Below, one piece after another: positions 1 through 6,288 of a stretch of DNA of 6,288 bases (position 1 is its first letter; each line of letters begins with the position of its first letter). The stretch is from the NCBI GenBank assembly GCA_005772945.1, contig SXIE01000465.1, forward strand, positions 1-6,288, read 5' to 3'. The notes beneath the pieces are model-generated. The model made no database searches and was not told the origin of the DNA. It saw only the letters and a program-made list of their open reading frames with translations. This DNA comes from Pseudomonadota bacterium. GTDB taxonomy: Bacteria > Myxococcota > UBA9042 > PHBI01. Position numbers and translations under genes: made by a program.

Positions 1-615
1 GCCCGGACGCCCCGGCCCCCACGCGCTCTCCCAGGTCGGCTCGCCCGGCTTGGCGGCCTTCCAGAGCGCGAAGTCGGCCCCATTGCGCTTGCCACTGTCG
101 CCGTCGGCGCTGCGCAGCTCCTCGACCTTTTGACCCGAGAGCTTGCCGTACTGCGGGAAGCTGTCGACCGAGAACCAGACGCTGCCTTCGGCGGCGTACG
201 CGTGGCCGCGATCGATGAGCTGCTGGATGAGCGCCTGGATCTCCGGAATCGATGTCGAAACTCGCGGCTCGACATCGGGCGCCACGAGCCCGAGCCCACG
301 CATGTCCTCGTGATAGGCGTCGATGTAGCGCTGCGCGAGCGCCGCCGGGTCCTCGCCGTTCTCGTTCGCGCGGGCGATGATCTTGTCGTCCACATCCGTG
401 AAATTGCGGACGAATTTCACGTCCCAGCCGCCCGAGCGCAGCCAGCGCACGAACGTGTCGAAGACGACGAAGGCGCGCGCGTGCCCGACGTGGCATCGAT
501 CATAGACGGTCATGCCACAGACATAGAGGCTGATGTGGTCGGGGGTAATCGGCACAAACGGCGTCACATCGCGGGTGAGCGTCGAGTACAAGCGGAAGGG
601 TCGCGCGGTCGTCAT
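1..615 (-). CDS. cysS: Cysteinyl-tRNA synthetase, N-terminal 205 codons (3' end outside window)
   Basis: Class I aminoacyl-tRNA synthetase that activates cysteine with ATP and charges tRNA-Cys in the cytoplasm. The minus-strand frame is open from ATG 615 to the window edge. Visible landmarks are Cys33 in the segment VCGMTVYD (first zinc ligand that selects the cysteine thiol), HVGH at 42-45 (the HIGH signature binding ATP), NFTDVDDKI, YGKLSGQKVEEL, and DFALWKAAKPGEP followed by WGPGRPG. The window stops just before the expected WHIEC zinc-ligand segment. The KMSKS loop and anticodon-binding domain therefore lie outside. These motifs are in the normal order and spacing for the family, with no lesion. 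There is no Shine-Dalgarno sequence before the ATG, but a -10-like box sits 7 nt upstream (see the promoter entry). The permease gene lies 86 bp upstream on the same strand, so some read-through is possible. Identification is near certain. Confidence 0.98.
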   Translation of the reverse strand, partial: MTTARPFRLYSTLTRDVTPFVPITPDHISLYVCGMTVYDRCHVGHARAFVVFDTFVRWLRSGGWDVKFVRNFTDVDDKIIARANENGEDPAALAQRYIDAYHEDMRGLGLVAPDVEPRVSTSIPEIQALIQQLIDRGHAYAAEGSVWFSVDSFPQYGKLSGQKVEELRSADGDSGKRNGADFALWKAAKPGEPTWESAWGPGRPG

Positions 616-622
616 GGCGCGG

Positions 623-650
623 GTTCTATCATGCGAAGGGCGTCCTGCAA
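623..650 (-). promoter_or_regulatory. Candidate sigma70-type promoter of cysS, leaderless configuration
   Basis: On the minus strand a TTGCAG -35 box (650-645) and a TAGAAC -10 box (628-623) are separated by 16 bp. The match is 3/6 and 4/6 to the consensus. The expected transcription start is at about 616-617, essentially at the A of the cysS ATG (615). Together with the missing Shine-Dalgarno sequence, this suggests a leaderless mRNA. The boxes are seen; promoter activity is inferred. Confidence 0.45.
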
Positions 651-701
651 GGCGTTTTCCGTTGCCGCGCCGCTCGACGTGCGCATGGCGCGAGCATCCG
701 C

Positions 702-1649
702 TCAGGCGCGCCGCGGGCGGCTCACGACGATGATGGCCACCGCCCCGACGATGAGCGGGACGCCGACGACCGTCGTCCACCCGAGCGCCTCACCGCCCAT
801 CAGCGTTCCGAGCAGCACCGCGATCGCCGGGTTGACGTACGCGTAGCTGATGGCGACCGTGGGCCGCGTGTTCGCGAGGAGCCACGCGAACGCCGAGAAC
901 GCGACGAGCGAGCCGAACGTGATGAGATACACGAGCGCGCCGACCGACTCGATGGAGGGCGTTTCGGACATGCGCTCGCCGCGCAGCAGGCCGACCAGGA
1001 GCAGCGCCAGGCCGCCGGTCAGCATCTCGGCGCCCGGCGCCGCGAGCCCTCTCGGCAGCGTCAGGCGCGTCGTCAGGAACGAGCCGAACGCCCACGAGAG
1101 TGGCGCCAGCACGAGGATGAGCGTCGCGAGCGGGGCCGCGCGCAGATCGCTTCCGGCGCTGAGGAAGACGACGCCGGCGAGACCGACGGCGAGCCCGAGC
1201 CACTCGACCGCGCGCGGGCGCGTCTTGCCGCTGAGCGAGGTCATGAGCGCGAGCCAGATCGGCGACGTCGCGCAGACGCTCGCCGCGACGCCCGAGCCGA
1301 TGTCCTTCTCGGCGATGGCGACGAAGCCGTTGCCGCCGATGAAGAACAGGACGCCGACGAGCGCCGCGTTTCGCCACTCGCCGAAGGTCGGGCGTGGCGT
1401 GCCGCGGAGGCGCGCGAACGCATAGAGGATGGCGCCCGCGACCGTGAAGCGGATCCCGCCCATCACGAACGGCGGAAAGCCCTCGATAGCCCAGCGCATA
1501 ACCAGATAGGTCGAGCCCCAGATGAGGTAGACCGCGGCGAGCGCGAGGATGAGGCGGGAGCGTTGGCTCGACCCGGAGCTCGAGAGGGTCGAGGGCATAG
1601 CGGCGGACACCGGCAGGGGAGGTGCCGTGGGGGGCGTTGTAGGAGGCAT
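702..1649 (-). CDS. EamA/DMT-superfamily permease (YedA-like)
   Basis: Predicted inner-membrane transporter of the drug/metabolite (EamA) superfamily with two repeated EamA halves and about ten membrane helices. Substrates of this group are often amino-acid-like or other small metabolites, and the sequence does not identify one. Landmarks typical of the YedA-like branch are VYLIWGSTYLVMRWAIEG in helix 1 (about residues 40-57), IRFTVAGAILYAFARLRG, GNGFVAIAEKDIGSGVAA, WLGLAVGLAGVVFL, SWAFGSFLTTR at the start of the second half, and SYAYVNPAIAVLLGTLMGGE near the end. The 315-residue length is normal. The first ATG (1649) gives a Pro/Ser-rich tail before helix 1. An internal ATG at 1598 (residue 18) would leave a tail nearer to that of E. 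coli YedA. Neither start has a Shine-Dalgarno sequence, so the true start is open. The gene precedes cysS on the same strand, and its upstream side abuts the remains of an M14 peptidase gene. Confidence 0.92.
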   Translation of the reverse strand: MPPTTPPTAPPLPVSAAMPSTLSSSGSSQRSRLILALAAVYLIWGSTYLVMRWAIEGFPPFVMGGIRFTVAGAILYAFARLRGTPRPTFGEWRNAALVGVLFFIGGNGFVAIAEKDIGSGVAASVCATSPIWLALMTSLSGKTRPRAVEWLGLAVGLAGVVFLSAGSDLRAAPLATLILVLAPLSWAFGSFLTTRLTLPRGLAAPGAEMLTGGLALLLVGLLRGERMSETPSIESVGALVYLITFGSLVAFSAFAWLLANTRPTVAISYAYVNPAIAVLLGTLMGGEALGWTTVVGVPLIVGAVAIIVVSRPRRA

Positions 1650-1680
1650 AGCAGTCGTGACGGGCCTGGCAATGATGGCT

Positions 1681-2062
1681 GGCGAAGCGGTGGACCGAGC
1701 CGGGGGTCGCGTGGTTGTCGATGGTCAGATCGGGCGTTCAGGCCTGCCACACGTGTGCGTCCCAGCGGCGCATTTCACTTGCATGTCGGCACAAGTAATC
1801 GCGATTGAGGTTGAACTGGGCCGAGGTGTTGCGCGTGCAGACGGCGCTGGCCGGGACGAGTGGCGCCGCAGCGCCAGGTCGCGTCCCTCGGAGCTCGTCC
1901 CGAAAAGGACGTGACGACCCGGCGCCGCGCGCTCGCCGAGCCCGGAGACACGCCCGCTGCGAGCGCCGCGATGAAAGCCATGACGTCCGCGTGGCGCGAG
2001 GTCTCGGTGAAGCGACTCGACTCGGCACGCGTGAGTGGCTGCATGCTGACGCCATAGTGCAT
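1681..2062 (-). pseudogene. Relic of an M14-type zinc carboxypeptidase gene
   Basis: No minus frame is intact, but family-like pieces follow one another in the correct order across the three frames. From ATG 2062 to about 1940 one frame reads LTRAESSRFTETSRHADV then MAFIAALAAG, which is the typical N-terminal opening of M14 metallopeptidases. Around 1907-1869 a second frame reads LFGTSSEGRDLAL, the next family block, so a frameshift lies between 1940 and 1907. From 1860 a third frame reads NTSAQFNLNRDYL (the N-L-N-R-D-Y substrate-binding block), then ASEMRRWDAHVWQA. A TGA at 1740-1738 follows, and the same frame continues TPDLTIDNHATPGSVHRFA. The stop sits where a Trp (TGG) would be expected. 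The HxxE zinc motif and roughly 80 residues normally found between the second and third blocks are gone. The later DxH zinc His survives in IDNHAT, but the C-terminal half is missing. The family call rests on remembered motifs. Confidence 0.74.
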
Positions 2063-2189
2063 GCGCGCGGCGAAGAGAAGTGGCGCGGCGCGCGCGGGGC
2101 GAGTCGTGGTCGACGCCGCGCGGCCGGCTGGGCGCCGACGGGTCCGCAAAACACCCGCGACGCAACGAAAGGAAGGGAAAAGGCTCTGC

Positions 2190-2230
2190 GACTGCCGGGC
2201 GGGGAGGCAACCCGTCTGGCTCTCCAAGTC
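2190..2230 (+). other. RNA-type hairpin upstream of the SRPBCC gene
   Basis: A 10-bp stem pairs 2194-2203 with 2211-2220 around the 7-nt loop 2204-2210. It is extended by GACT (2190-2193) pairing with AGTC (2227-2230), with the six bases 2221-2226 bulged. Two of the pairs are G.U on the plus strand and would be A.C mismatches on the minus strand, which favours a plus-strand RNA. GGGGAG (2201-2206) can also pair with CTCTCC (2220-2225), giving an exclusive alternative fold. No U-tract follows. I do not recognise a known riboswitch. Confidence 0.3.
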
Positions 2231-2358
2231 AGATCGGCCAGTGGCCGCGCGAGCTTGAGAAGAATCGACGGCCGGTCGCGAAAGGCGCATGGGCTGCCGG
2301 TGTGCGCTCCGTGAGTTCCGATCCTCCTCGTTTGCGGTAGGGTGGCGCCAGCAAGAAA

Positions 2359-2364
2359 GGGAGG
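2359..2364 (+). promoter_or_regulatory. Strong Shine-Dalgarno sequence deciding the SRPBCC start
   Basis: GGGAGG within AAAGGGAGG ends 7 nt before ATG 2372. It decides the start in favour of that ATG over an in-frame GTG at 2342, which has no ribosome binding site. It is the only strong Shine-Dalgarno sequence at a gene start in this window. Confidence 0.85.
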
Positions 2365-2371
2365 CGACGTC

Positions 2372-2788
2372 ATGGCGTATACGAAAGTCGAGGTCGTGGT
2401 CGAGGTGGACGCGGGGACGGTGTGGGCCGAAATCGGCGCGTTCGACACGGTGTCGCTGTGGCATCCGTTCGTTTTGACGGCGACGTCATCGGCGGGCGGG
2501 ACCACGCGGACGCTCAAGCTCAAGAACGGTCAGGAGGTCGTCGAGCGCGAGCTCGTGCGCGACGACGTGAACCATCAGTACAAGTACAAGTACGTGAGCG
2601 GCGGGCTGCCGGTGGAGTACTTCGAGGGCACGTTCACCGTGCTCGGCGTCGGCGGTACCTCGCGGATCAAGTGGGAGGCGTCGTACGAGCCGCTGCCGGG
2701 GGTCGATCCGGCGGCCGCGGCGCAGGTCGTCGAGCGCATGATCCAAAGCGCGAAGCCGGGGCTCGAAGCGCGGTTTGCGGGTCGATGA
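2372..2788 (+). CDS. SRPBCC family protein (polyketide cyclase/dehydrase-like, START/Bet v1 fold)
   Basis: A 138-residue cytoplasmic protein expected to form the helix-grip fold with a hydrophobic cavity for a small ligand. No catalytic function can be assigned. Family features are the N-terminal strand KVEVVVEVDAGTVWAEIGAF, then WHPFV, the TRTLKLKNGQEVVERELV hairpin, a Tyr-rich strand YKYKYVSGGLPVEYFEGTF, IKWEASYEP, and a C-terminal amphipathic helix (about residues 109-135). The order strand, two short helices, antiparallel sheet, long C-terminal helix and the normal length fit the Polyketide_cyc2/MxaD-like group. There is no signal peptide or membrane segment. The start is fixed by the Shine-Dalgarno sequence at 2359-2364. 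Its TGA overlaps the ATG of the following DUF1415 gene, so the two proteins are probably made together. The ligand is unknown. Confidence 0.9.
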   Translation: MAYTKVEVVVEVDAGTVWAEIGAFDTVSLWHPFVLTATSSAGGTTRTLKLKNGQEVVERELVRDDVNHQYKYKYVSGGLPVEYFEGTFTVLGVGGTSRIKWEASYEPLPGVDPAAAAQVVERMIQSAKPGLEARFAGR

Positions 2789-3390
2789 GCGGCGTACCCG
2801 GGGCGCCCACGGCCGGTACCGAGCTCGCCGTGCGCGTCGCGATGAGCCGCTGGATCGAAACGATCGTCATCGGCCTCGAGCTGTGTCCGTTTGCGGCGGA
2901 GCCCTGGAGTGAAGGCGGCGTCAGGATCGCGGTCAGCCAGGCGCGGGGCACCGACGATGCGGTCAAGGACGCGCTCGACGAGGCGTTCGCGCTTCTCGAA
3001 AAGGACGTCCCGGAGCACGCGGCACGCGTGCGCACGACCCTGGTGGTGTTCCCCGACGCGTCGCCACTGGCCGACTTCGAGGTGTTCCTGGATGTGGCCG
3101 AGACGGTCCACCAGATTCTGAGCGAGGCCGGCGCCGACGGGGTCCTGCAGGTCGCGACGTTCCATCCCGTGTATCGCTTCGGCGACGAGCCTGATCCGGA
3201 CGCGCTCGGGCACTACACCAACCGCGCGCCGTATCCGGTGCTCCACCTGCTGCGCGAGGAGGACGTTTCGCGCGCGGTCGACGGCTACCCCGACATCGAC
3301 CGCTTGCCGCACGATAACGTCGCGCGGCTCGAGGCCCTCGGGCGGGCACACGTCGTCGGCCTCTTCGCGGCGCTCCACAAGCCCGCATAG
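2785..3390 (+). CDS. DUF1415 family protein
   Basis: A 201-residue soluble protein of a conserved bacterial family with no established biochemical role. Hallmarks are WIETIVIGLELCPFA at residues 23-37 (with the invariant CPFA cysteine, Cys34), TTLVVFPDASPLADFEVF, QVATFHPVYRF around 121-131, YTNRAPYPVLHLLRE at 144-158, and the C-terminal helix. The conserved Cys, His and Asn-Arg residues make a metal- or redox-linked role thinkable but unproven. The ATG overlaps the SRPBCC stop as ATGA, so translation is likely coupled, and no separate Shine-Dalgarno sequence is seen. A second in-frame ATG at 2842 (residue 20) sits too close to the first conserved block to be preferred. The length is slightly above what I expect for the family because of the N-terminal tail. 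Confidence 0.93.
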   Translation: MSGVPGAPTAGTELAVRVAMSRWIETIVIGLELCPFAAEPWSEGGVRIAVSQARGTDDAVKDALDEAFALLEKDVPEHAARVRTTLVVFPDASPLADFEVFLDVAETVHQILSEAGADGVLQVATFHPVYRFGDEPDPDALGHYTNRAPYPVLHLLREEDVSRAVDGYPDIDRLPHDNVARLEALGRAHVVGLFAALHKPA

Positions 3391-3400
3391 CCGACCGCCA

Positions 3401-3477
3401 AGTGCCACCCATGTGCCAATGGCATGTGCGTGGCACTCGGATTGGCACATTCGCGCGACGTTCGCGGAGCGCGCGAA
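3401..3477. repeat. Cluster of three overlapping inverted repeats after DUF1415
   Basis: IR1: AGTGCCAC (3401-3408) pairs with GTGGCACT (3430-3437). IR2: ATGTGCCAAT (3411-3420) pairs with ATTGGCACAT (3441-3450). IR3: TTCGCGCG (3450-3457) pairs with CGCGCGAA (3470-3477). All arms are perfect. IR1 and IR2 interleave (a-b-a'-b'), so as RNA they would be either alternatives or a pseudoknot. There is no U-tract after any arm on either strand, so none is a standard intrinsic terminator. The cluster may still mark the 3' end of the SRPBCC-DUF1415 transcript. Confidence 0.6.
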
Positions 3478-3478
3478 A

Positions 3479-3516
3479 GACAAAAGAAAACCCAGGATGG
3501 TTGCCCACCCTGGGTT
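3479..3516 (-). terminator. Intrinsic (Rho-independent) terminator, minus strand
   Basis: Read on the minus strand, a 12-bp stem (3516-3505 with 3500-3489) contains a single G.U pair and is closed by a GCAA (GNRA) tetraloop (3504-3501). It runs directly into a T-rich tract, TTTTCTTTTG (3490-3481). On the plus strand the G.U becomes an A.C mismatch and no U-tract follows, so the orientation is clear. The transcript it ends must start to the right, in the region 3520-4500 that has no recognised gene. Confidence 0.75.
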
Positions 3517-3673
3517 AGTTGGATGACTCGCCGAGCACGTGACCTTCAGGCCACTCTCACAAGACTCGAGCGACTCGGTAGCACCCAGGATTTCCCTTGG
3601 CGCATCTTCCTTCGCGTTGATGGAGCTTCAGAGTATCAATCCCGCCAAACTCGCGCCTCATGTTTTCAGCGCT

Positions 3674-3713
3674 GCCACCTCGATCTTCGCCCTTGCGGGT
3701 TGATCCTCGCGGC
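3674..3713 (-). other. Long GCAA-capped hairpin with symmetric GAG/GAG internal loop
   Basis: Minus strand, outside in: GCCGC (3713-3709) pairs with GTGGC (3678-3674) with one G.U. A symmetric GAG/GAG purine loop follows, then GATC with GATC, an AA/CGAA internal loop, CCC with GGG, and a GCAA tetraloop (3696-3693). This looks like an RNA fold and is worse on the plus strand, where the G.U becomes A.C. Confidence 0.5.
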
Positions 3714-3725
3714 ATCTTTGGCGGG

Positions 3726-3741
3726 TAAACACGGGTGTTTA
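3726..3741. repeat. Palindrome TAAACAC-GG-GTGTTTA
   Basis: Perfect 7-bp arms separated by two bases form an AT-rich island in GC-rich DNA. It could be a dimeric-repressor operator or a short stem of the putative RNA. No promoter is visible next to it, so neither use is established. Confidence 0.4.
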
Positions 3742-3789
3742 TGCCGTGTCTCTCCTCTCGTGCTCTTCCTCTCGCGTTCGAAGTCTTCC

Positions 3790-3838
3790 CGAGCTGCCTC
3801 TCTCCGCAGGAACCGAAGTCTGCGGTACGCCTTGCTCG
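3790..3838 (-). other. Two-stage hairpin with UUCG tetraloop
   Basis: Minus strand: CGAGC (3838-3834) pairs with GCTCG (3794-3790), then a purine-rich internal loop. An inner 6-bp stem CCGCAG (3825-3820) pairs with CTGCGG (3809-3804). Inside it AC pairs with GT around a C(UUCG)G tetraloop, with a UC bulge. The plus-strand equivalent lacks the stable tetraloop. Confidence 0.5.
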
Positions 3839-4311
3839 TCGTGATGGAACCCTCCGACGCATACCGGCTCACACGTGCGAAACGTATGAACTTGCCGACC
3901 ATGTTTCAGGCCTGAACGTCCATGGGCGCCCCCTTCAGAGGTTTTCTCCCCCATCGTAGTCGCAGGGTCCTCTCGGACTCTGCTGTCCTCCTTGCCGTTA
4001 TCGTCGTCCGCTTGCGCGTCACCAGACTCGGCTTCGAGGATGCCAACATCGACGGGATGCGTTCGGTGTGCGGCGCGCTCTCGCGCGGTCGCAACCATCG
4101 CTCCTCTCTTGGTTGTTTTCCTTCCCTTCGAGGTTTCGAACCTTGCGGTCTCGTCCGCTGCTTCCAGCAGACTCCTCTCGTGGGCTTTGGTTGTCGCCGG
4201 TTCCCCGCGAAGGGTCCCGTCGACATCGTGCTCTTCAGAGTGTCAGAGAACCGCCCTGGTCGACCCGACTCACGCCGTGTCTCCCTCCTTGGGCTTCTTA
4301 TCGCCGCAGCC

Positions 4312-4372
4312 CTCACTCGCGTGAGTCTCGACGATTCCGAAGAACGCGTCCGACGCGTCATCCGCGACGGAC
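4312..4372 (-). other. Three tandem hairpins near the 5' part of the candidate RNA
   Basis: Minus strand: a 9-bp stem with one U.U mismatch and GATGA loop (4372-4348). After 2 nt there is a 4-bp stem with UUCG loop (4345-4334). After 8 nt there is CTCAC-GCGA-GTGAG (4325-4312). Such tight stem-loop packing is more typical of structured RNA than of coding DNA. A 37-codon GTG frame (4383-4270) overlaps it, has no Shine-Dalgarno sequence and is not annotated. Confidence 0.45.
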
Positions 4373-4484
4373 AGTGCGCTCACTTCGCGTCGCGGGCAAG
4401 CACATTTTCGCGGTATTTTTCGTGACCAGTGTGCCCGCATACCCGCCATTCATGCGTCTTTCCGCGCCTCGCGGTTATCCCGGG

Positions 4485-4505
4485 TTTTCCACACACTTTT
4501 CCACG
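4485..4505 (+). promoter_or_regulatory. Two DnaA-box-like repeats upstream of uvrC
   Basis: TTTTCCACA (4485-4493) fits the relaxed DnaA box TTWTNCACA fully. TTTTCCACG (4497-4505) differs at the last base. They are same-strand repeats 12 bp apart. A weaker TTATCCC lies at 4475-4481. They overlap the expected -35 region of uvrC, so a bound protein could affect its transcription. The resemblance is seen; DnaA binding is inferred. Confidence 0.35.
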
Positions 4506-4512
4506 TTATGAT
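4485..4512 (+). promoter_or_regulatory. Candidate uvrC promoter, leaderless configuration
   Basis: TATGAT (4507-4512) is a 5/6 match to the -10 consensus and lies 8 nt before the GTG start at 4521. The -35 side is weak (TTTTCC at 4485-4490 with a 16-bp spacer). The expected transcription start falls at about 4518-4520, at the start codon. No Shine-Dalgarno sequence can fit. The layout matches that upstream of cysS. Confidence 0.45.
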
Positions 4513-4520
4513 GCGCGGCC

Positions 4521-6288
<1,768 letters not shown>

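Larger units (their letters stand above)
2063..2371. other. Intergenic region between the peptidase relic and the SRPBCC gene
   Basis: No credible gene is seen here. Open frames exist on both strands but are Arg/Pro/Ser-rich and look like chance frames in GC-rich DNA. The promoter of the plus-strand SRPBCC-DUF1415 unit must lie in the right half, but I see no convincing -35/-10 pair. The stretch 2161-2190 is purine-rich on the plus strand and is followed by a G.U-containing hairpin (2190-2230, listed separately). The left half may contain the eroded 5' end of the peptidase relic. Confidence 0.5.
3479..4400 (-). ncRNA. Candidate large structured non-coding RNA (family not recognised)
   Basis: This covers most of the 1.1-kb stretch without a protein gene between DUF1415 and uvrC; the 5' end is a guess. 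The minus strand is purine-rich and less GC-rich than the neighbours (about 55% in 3601-3660). It ends in an intrinsic terminator. On this strand many stem-loops are capped by stable tetraloops: GCGA (4312-4325), GAGA on a 5-bp stem (4074-4087), GCAA on a short 4-bp stem with one G.U (4139-4150), GCAA (3690-3699), and C(UUCG)G at 4334-4345 and 3804-3825. On the opposite strand those loops are not GNRA or UUCG. Short exact words recur on the minus strand: CTCTGAAG three times (at 4240, 3940, 3633), GAGAGGAG three times (at 4179, 4108, 3759) and GAGACACGGC twice (at 4283, 3752). Minus frames of 78-151 codons exist but overlap each other in all frames, are Arg/Ser-rich and use codons unlike the host genes. 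The alternative is the remnant of a mobile element such as a group II intron leader. Confidence 0.42.

Noticed and set aside
130..846. 238-codon plus frame over cysS and the permease end.
   Set aside because: Antisense shadow. The minus strand carries clear cysteinyl-tRNA synthetase motifs through the same bases.
1738..2523. 261-codon minus frame running from inside the SRPBCC gene to 1738.
   Set aside because: Only its last part carries real signal (the M14 relic). The rest is antisense to the SRPBCC gene and intergenic DNA.
3431..3446. Sigma54-like site TGGCAC-N5-TTGG.
   Set aside because: The -12 GC is incomplete, and the match arises from the GTGCCA/TGGCAC inverted repeats. No enhancer site or downstream plus-strand gene supports it.
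3845..3870. GAGCCGGTATGCG followed by GGTTC on the minus strand, resembling group II intron domain V.
   Set aside because: The spacing is about 24 nt instead of 34, the GAAA loop and the returning strand are missing, and no GUGYG intron start is seen.
3557..3902. Minus-strand frames of 101 codons (3557-3862) and 78 codons (3666-3902) ending upstream of the terminator.
   Set aside because: They overlap each other, have no Shine-Dalgarno sequence, are rich in Arg/Ser, use many AGA/AGG/CGA codons unlike the neighbours, and match no family I know.
3424..3915. Plus-strand 163-codon frame downstream of DUF1415.
   Set aside because: Its start lies inside the inverted-repeat cluster and it crosses the minus-strand terminator. 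It has Ser/Arg/Leu-rich content and no family motif.
3739..4098. Minus-strand 119-codon frame with GAGAGGAG two bases before its ATG.
   Set aside because: The Shine-Dalgarno spacing is too short, the same GAGAGGAG word occurs elsewhere without a start, and the product is unrecognised with poor host-like codon use.
4136..4150. GGTTCGAAACC on the minus strand, like a tRNA or tmRNA T-arm.
   Set aside because: No acceptor stem, anticodon arm or CCA end is found around it. It is explained as a short palindrome.
3906..4361. Minus-strand 151-codon frame with a segment (MSTGPFAGNRRQP, then CWKQ) faintly like the leader of group II intron reverse transcriptases.
   Set aside because: No reverse transcriptase or maturase motif follows, the codon use differs from the host genes, and other frames overlap it equally well. 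The resemblance is from memory only, so it is kept as an alternative for the region and not called as a gene.
3922..4425. Plus-strand 167-codon frame before uvrC.
   Set aside because: No ribosome binding site and no recognisable domain. It is opposite the tetraloop hairpins of the minus strand.

Overview
The window is GC-rich bacterial chromosome (about 73% GC in a counted stretch of the coding region 2701-2760). The gene content and the near-exclusive use of G/C-ending codons fit a myxobacterium-like deltaproteobacterium (Myxococcota). That assignment is an inference, because nothing here is a taxonomic marker I can test. Four protein genes are complete, or nearly so, and recognisable. Two housekeeping genes run off the window edges.

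Left part, minus strand: the first 205 codons of cysS (cysteinyl-tRNA synthetase) start at 615. Upstream of it is a complete EamA/DMT-type permease of the YedA-like group (702-1649). Just upstream of the permease lies a wrecked gene that no single reading frame shows. Pieces of an M14 zinc carboxypeptidase are spread over all three minus frames between about 2062 and 1681, with at least one frameshift, a large internal deletion and a stop codon.

Middle, plus strand: a two-gene unit encodes a 138-residue SRPBCC (START/Bet v1-fold) protein, preceded by a strong Shine-Dalgarno sequence. Its stop codon overlaps the ATG of a 201-residue DUF1415 protein (ATGA junction, translational coupling).

Right-middle, 3391-4520: this stretch of about 1.1 kb holds no convincing protein gene. 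It is less GC-rich (about 55% in 3601-3660) and purine-rich on the minus strand. On that strand it carries a series of hairpins capped by GNRA or UUCG tetraloops and a textbook intrinsic terminator (3479-3516). The best reading is an unrecognised, large, structured RNA transcribed leftward from near uvrC. A decayed mobile element is the main alternative.

Right part, plus strand: uvrC (excinuclease subnuclease C) starts with GTG at 4521 and runs off the end of the window. It has GIY-YIG, Cys-rich, UVR and RNase H-like parts, and its C-terminal HhH region lies outside. Both cysS and uvrC have a sigma70-like -10 box only 7-8 nt before the start codon and no Shine-Dalgarno sequence, so both may be made from leaderless mRNAs.
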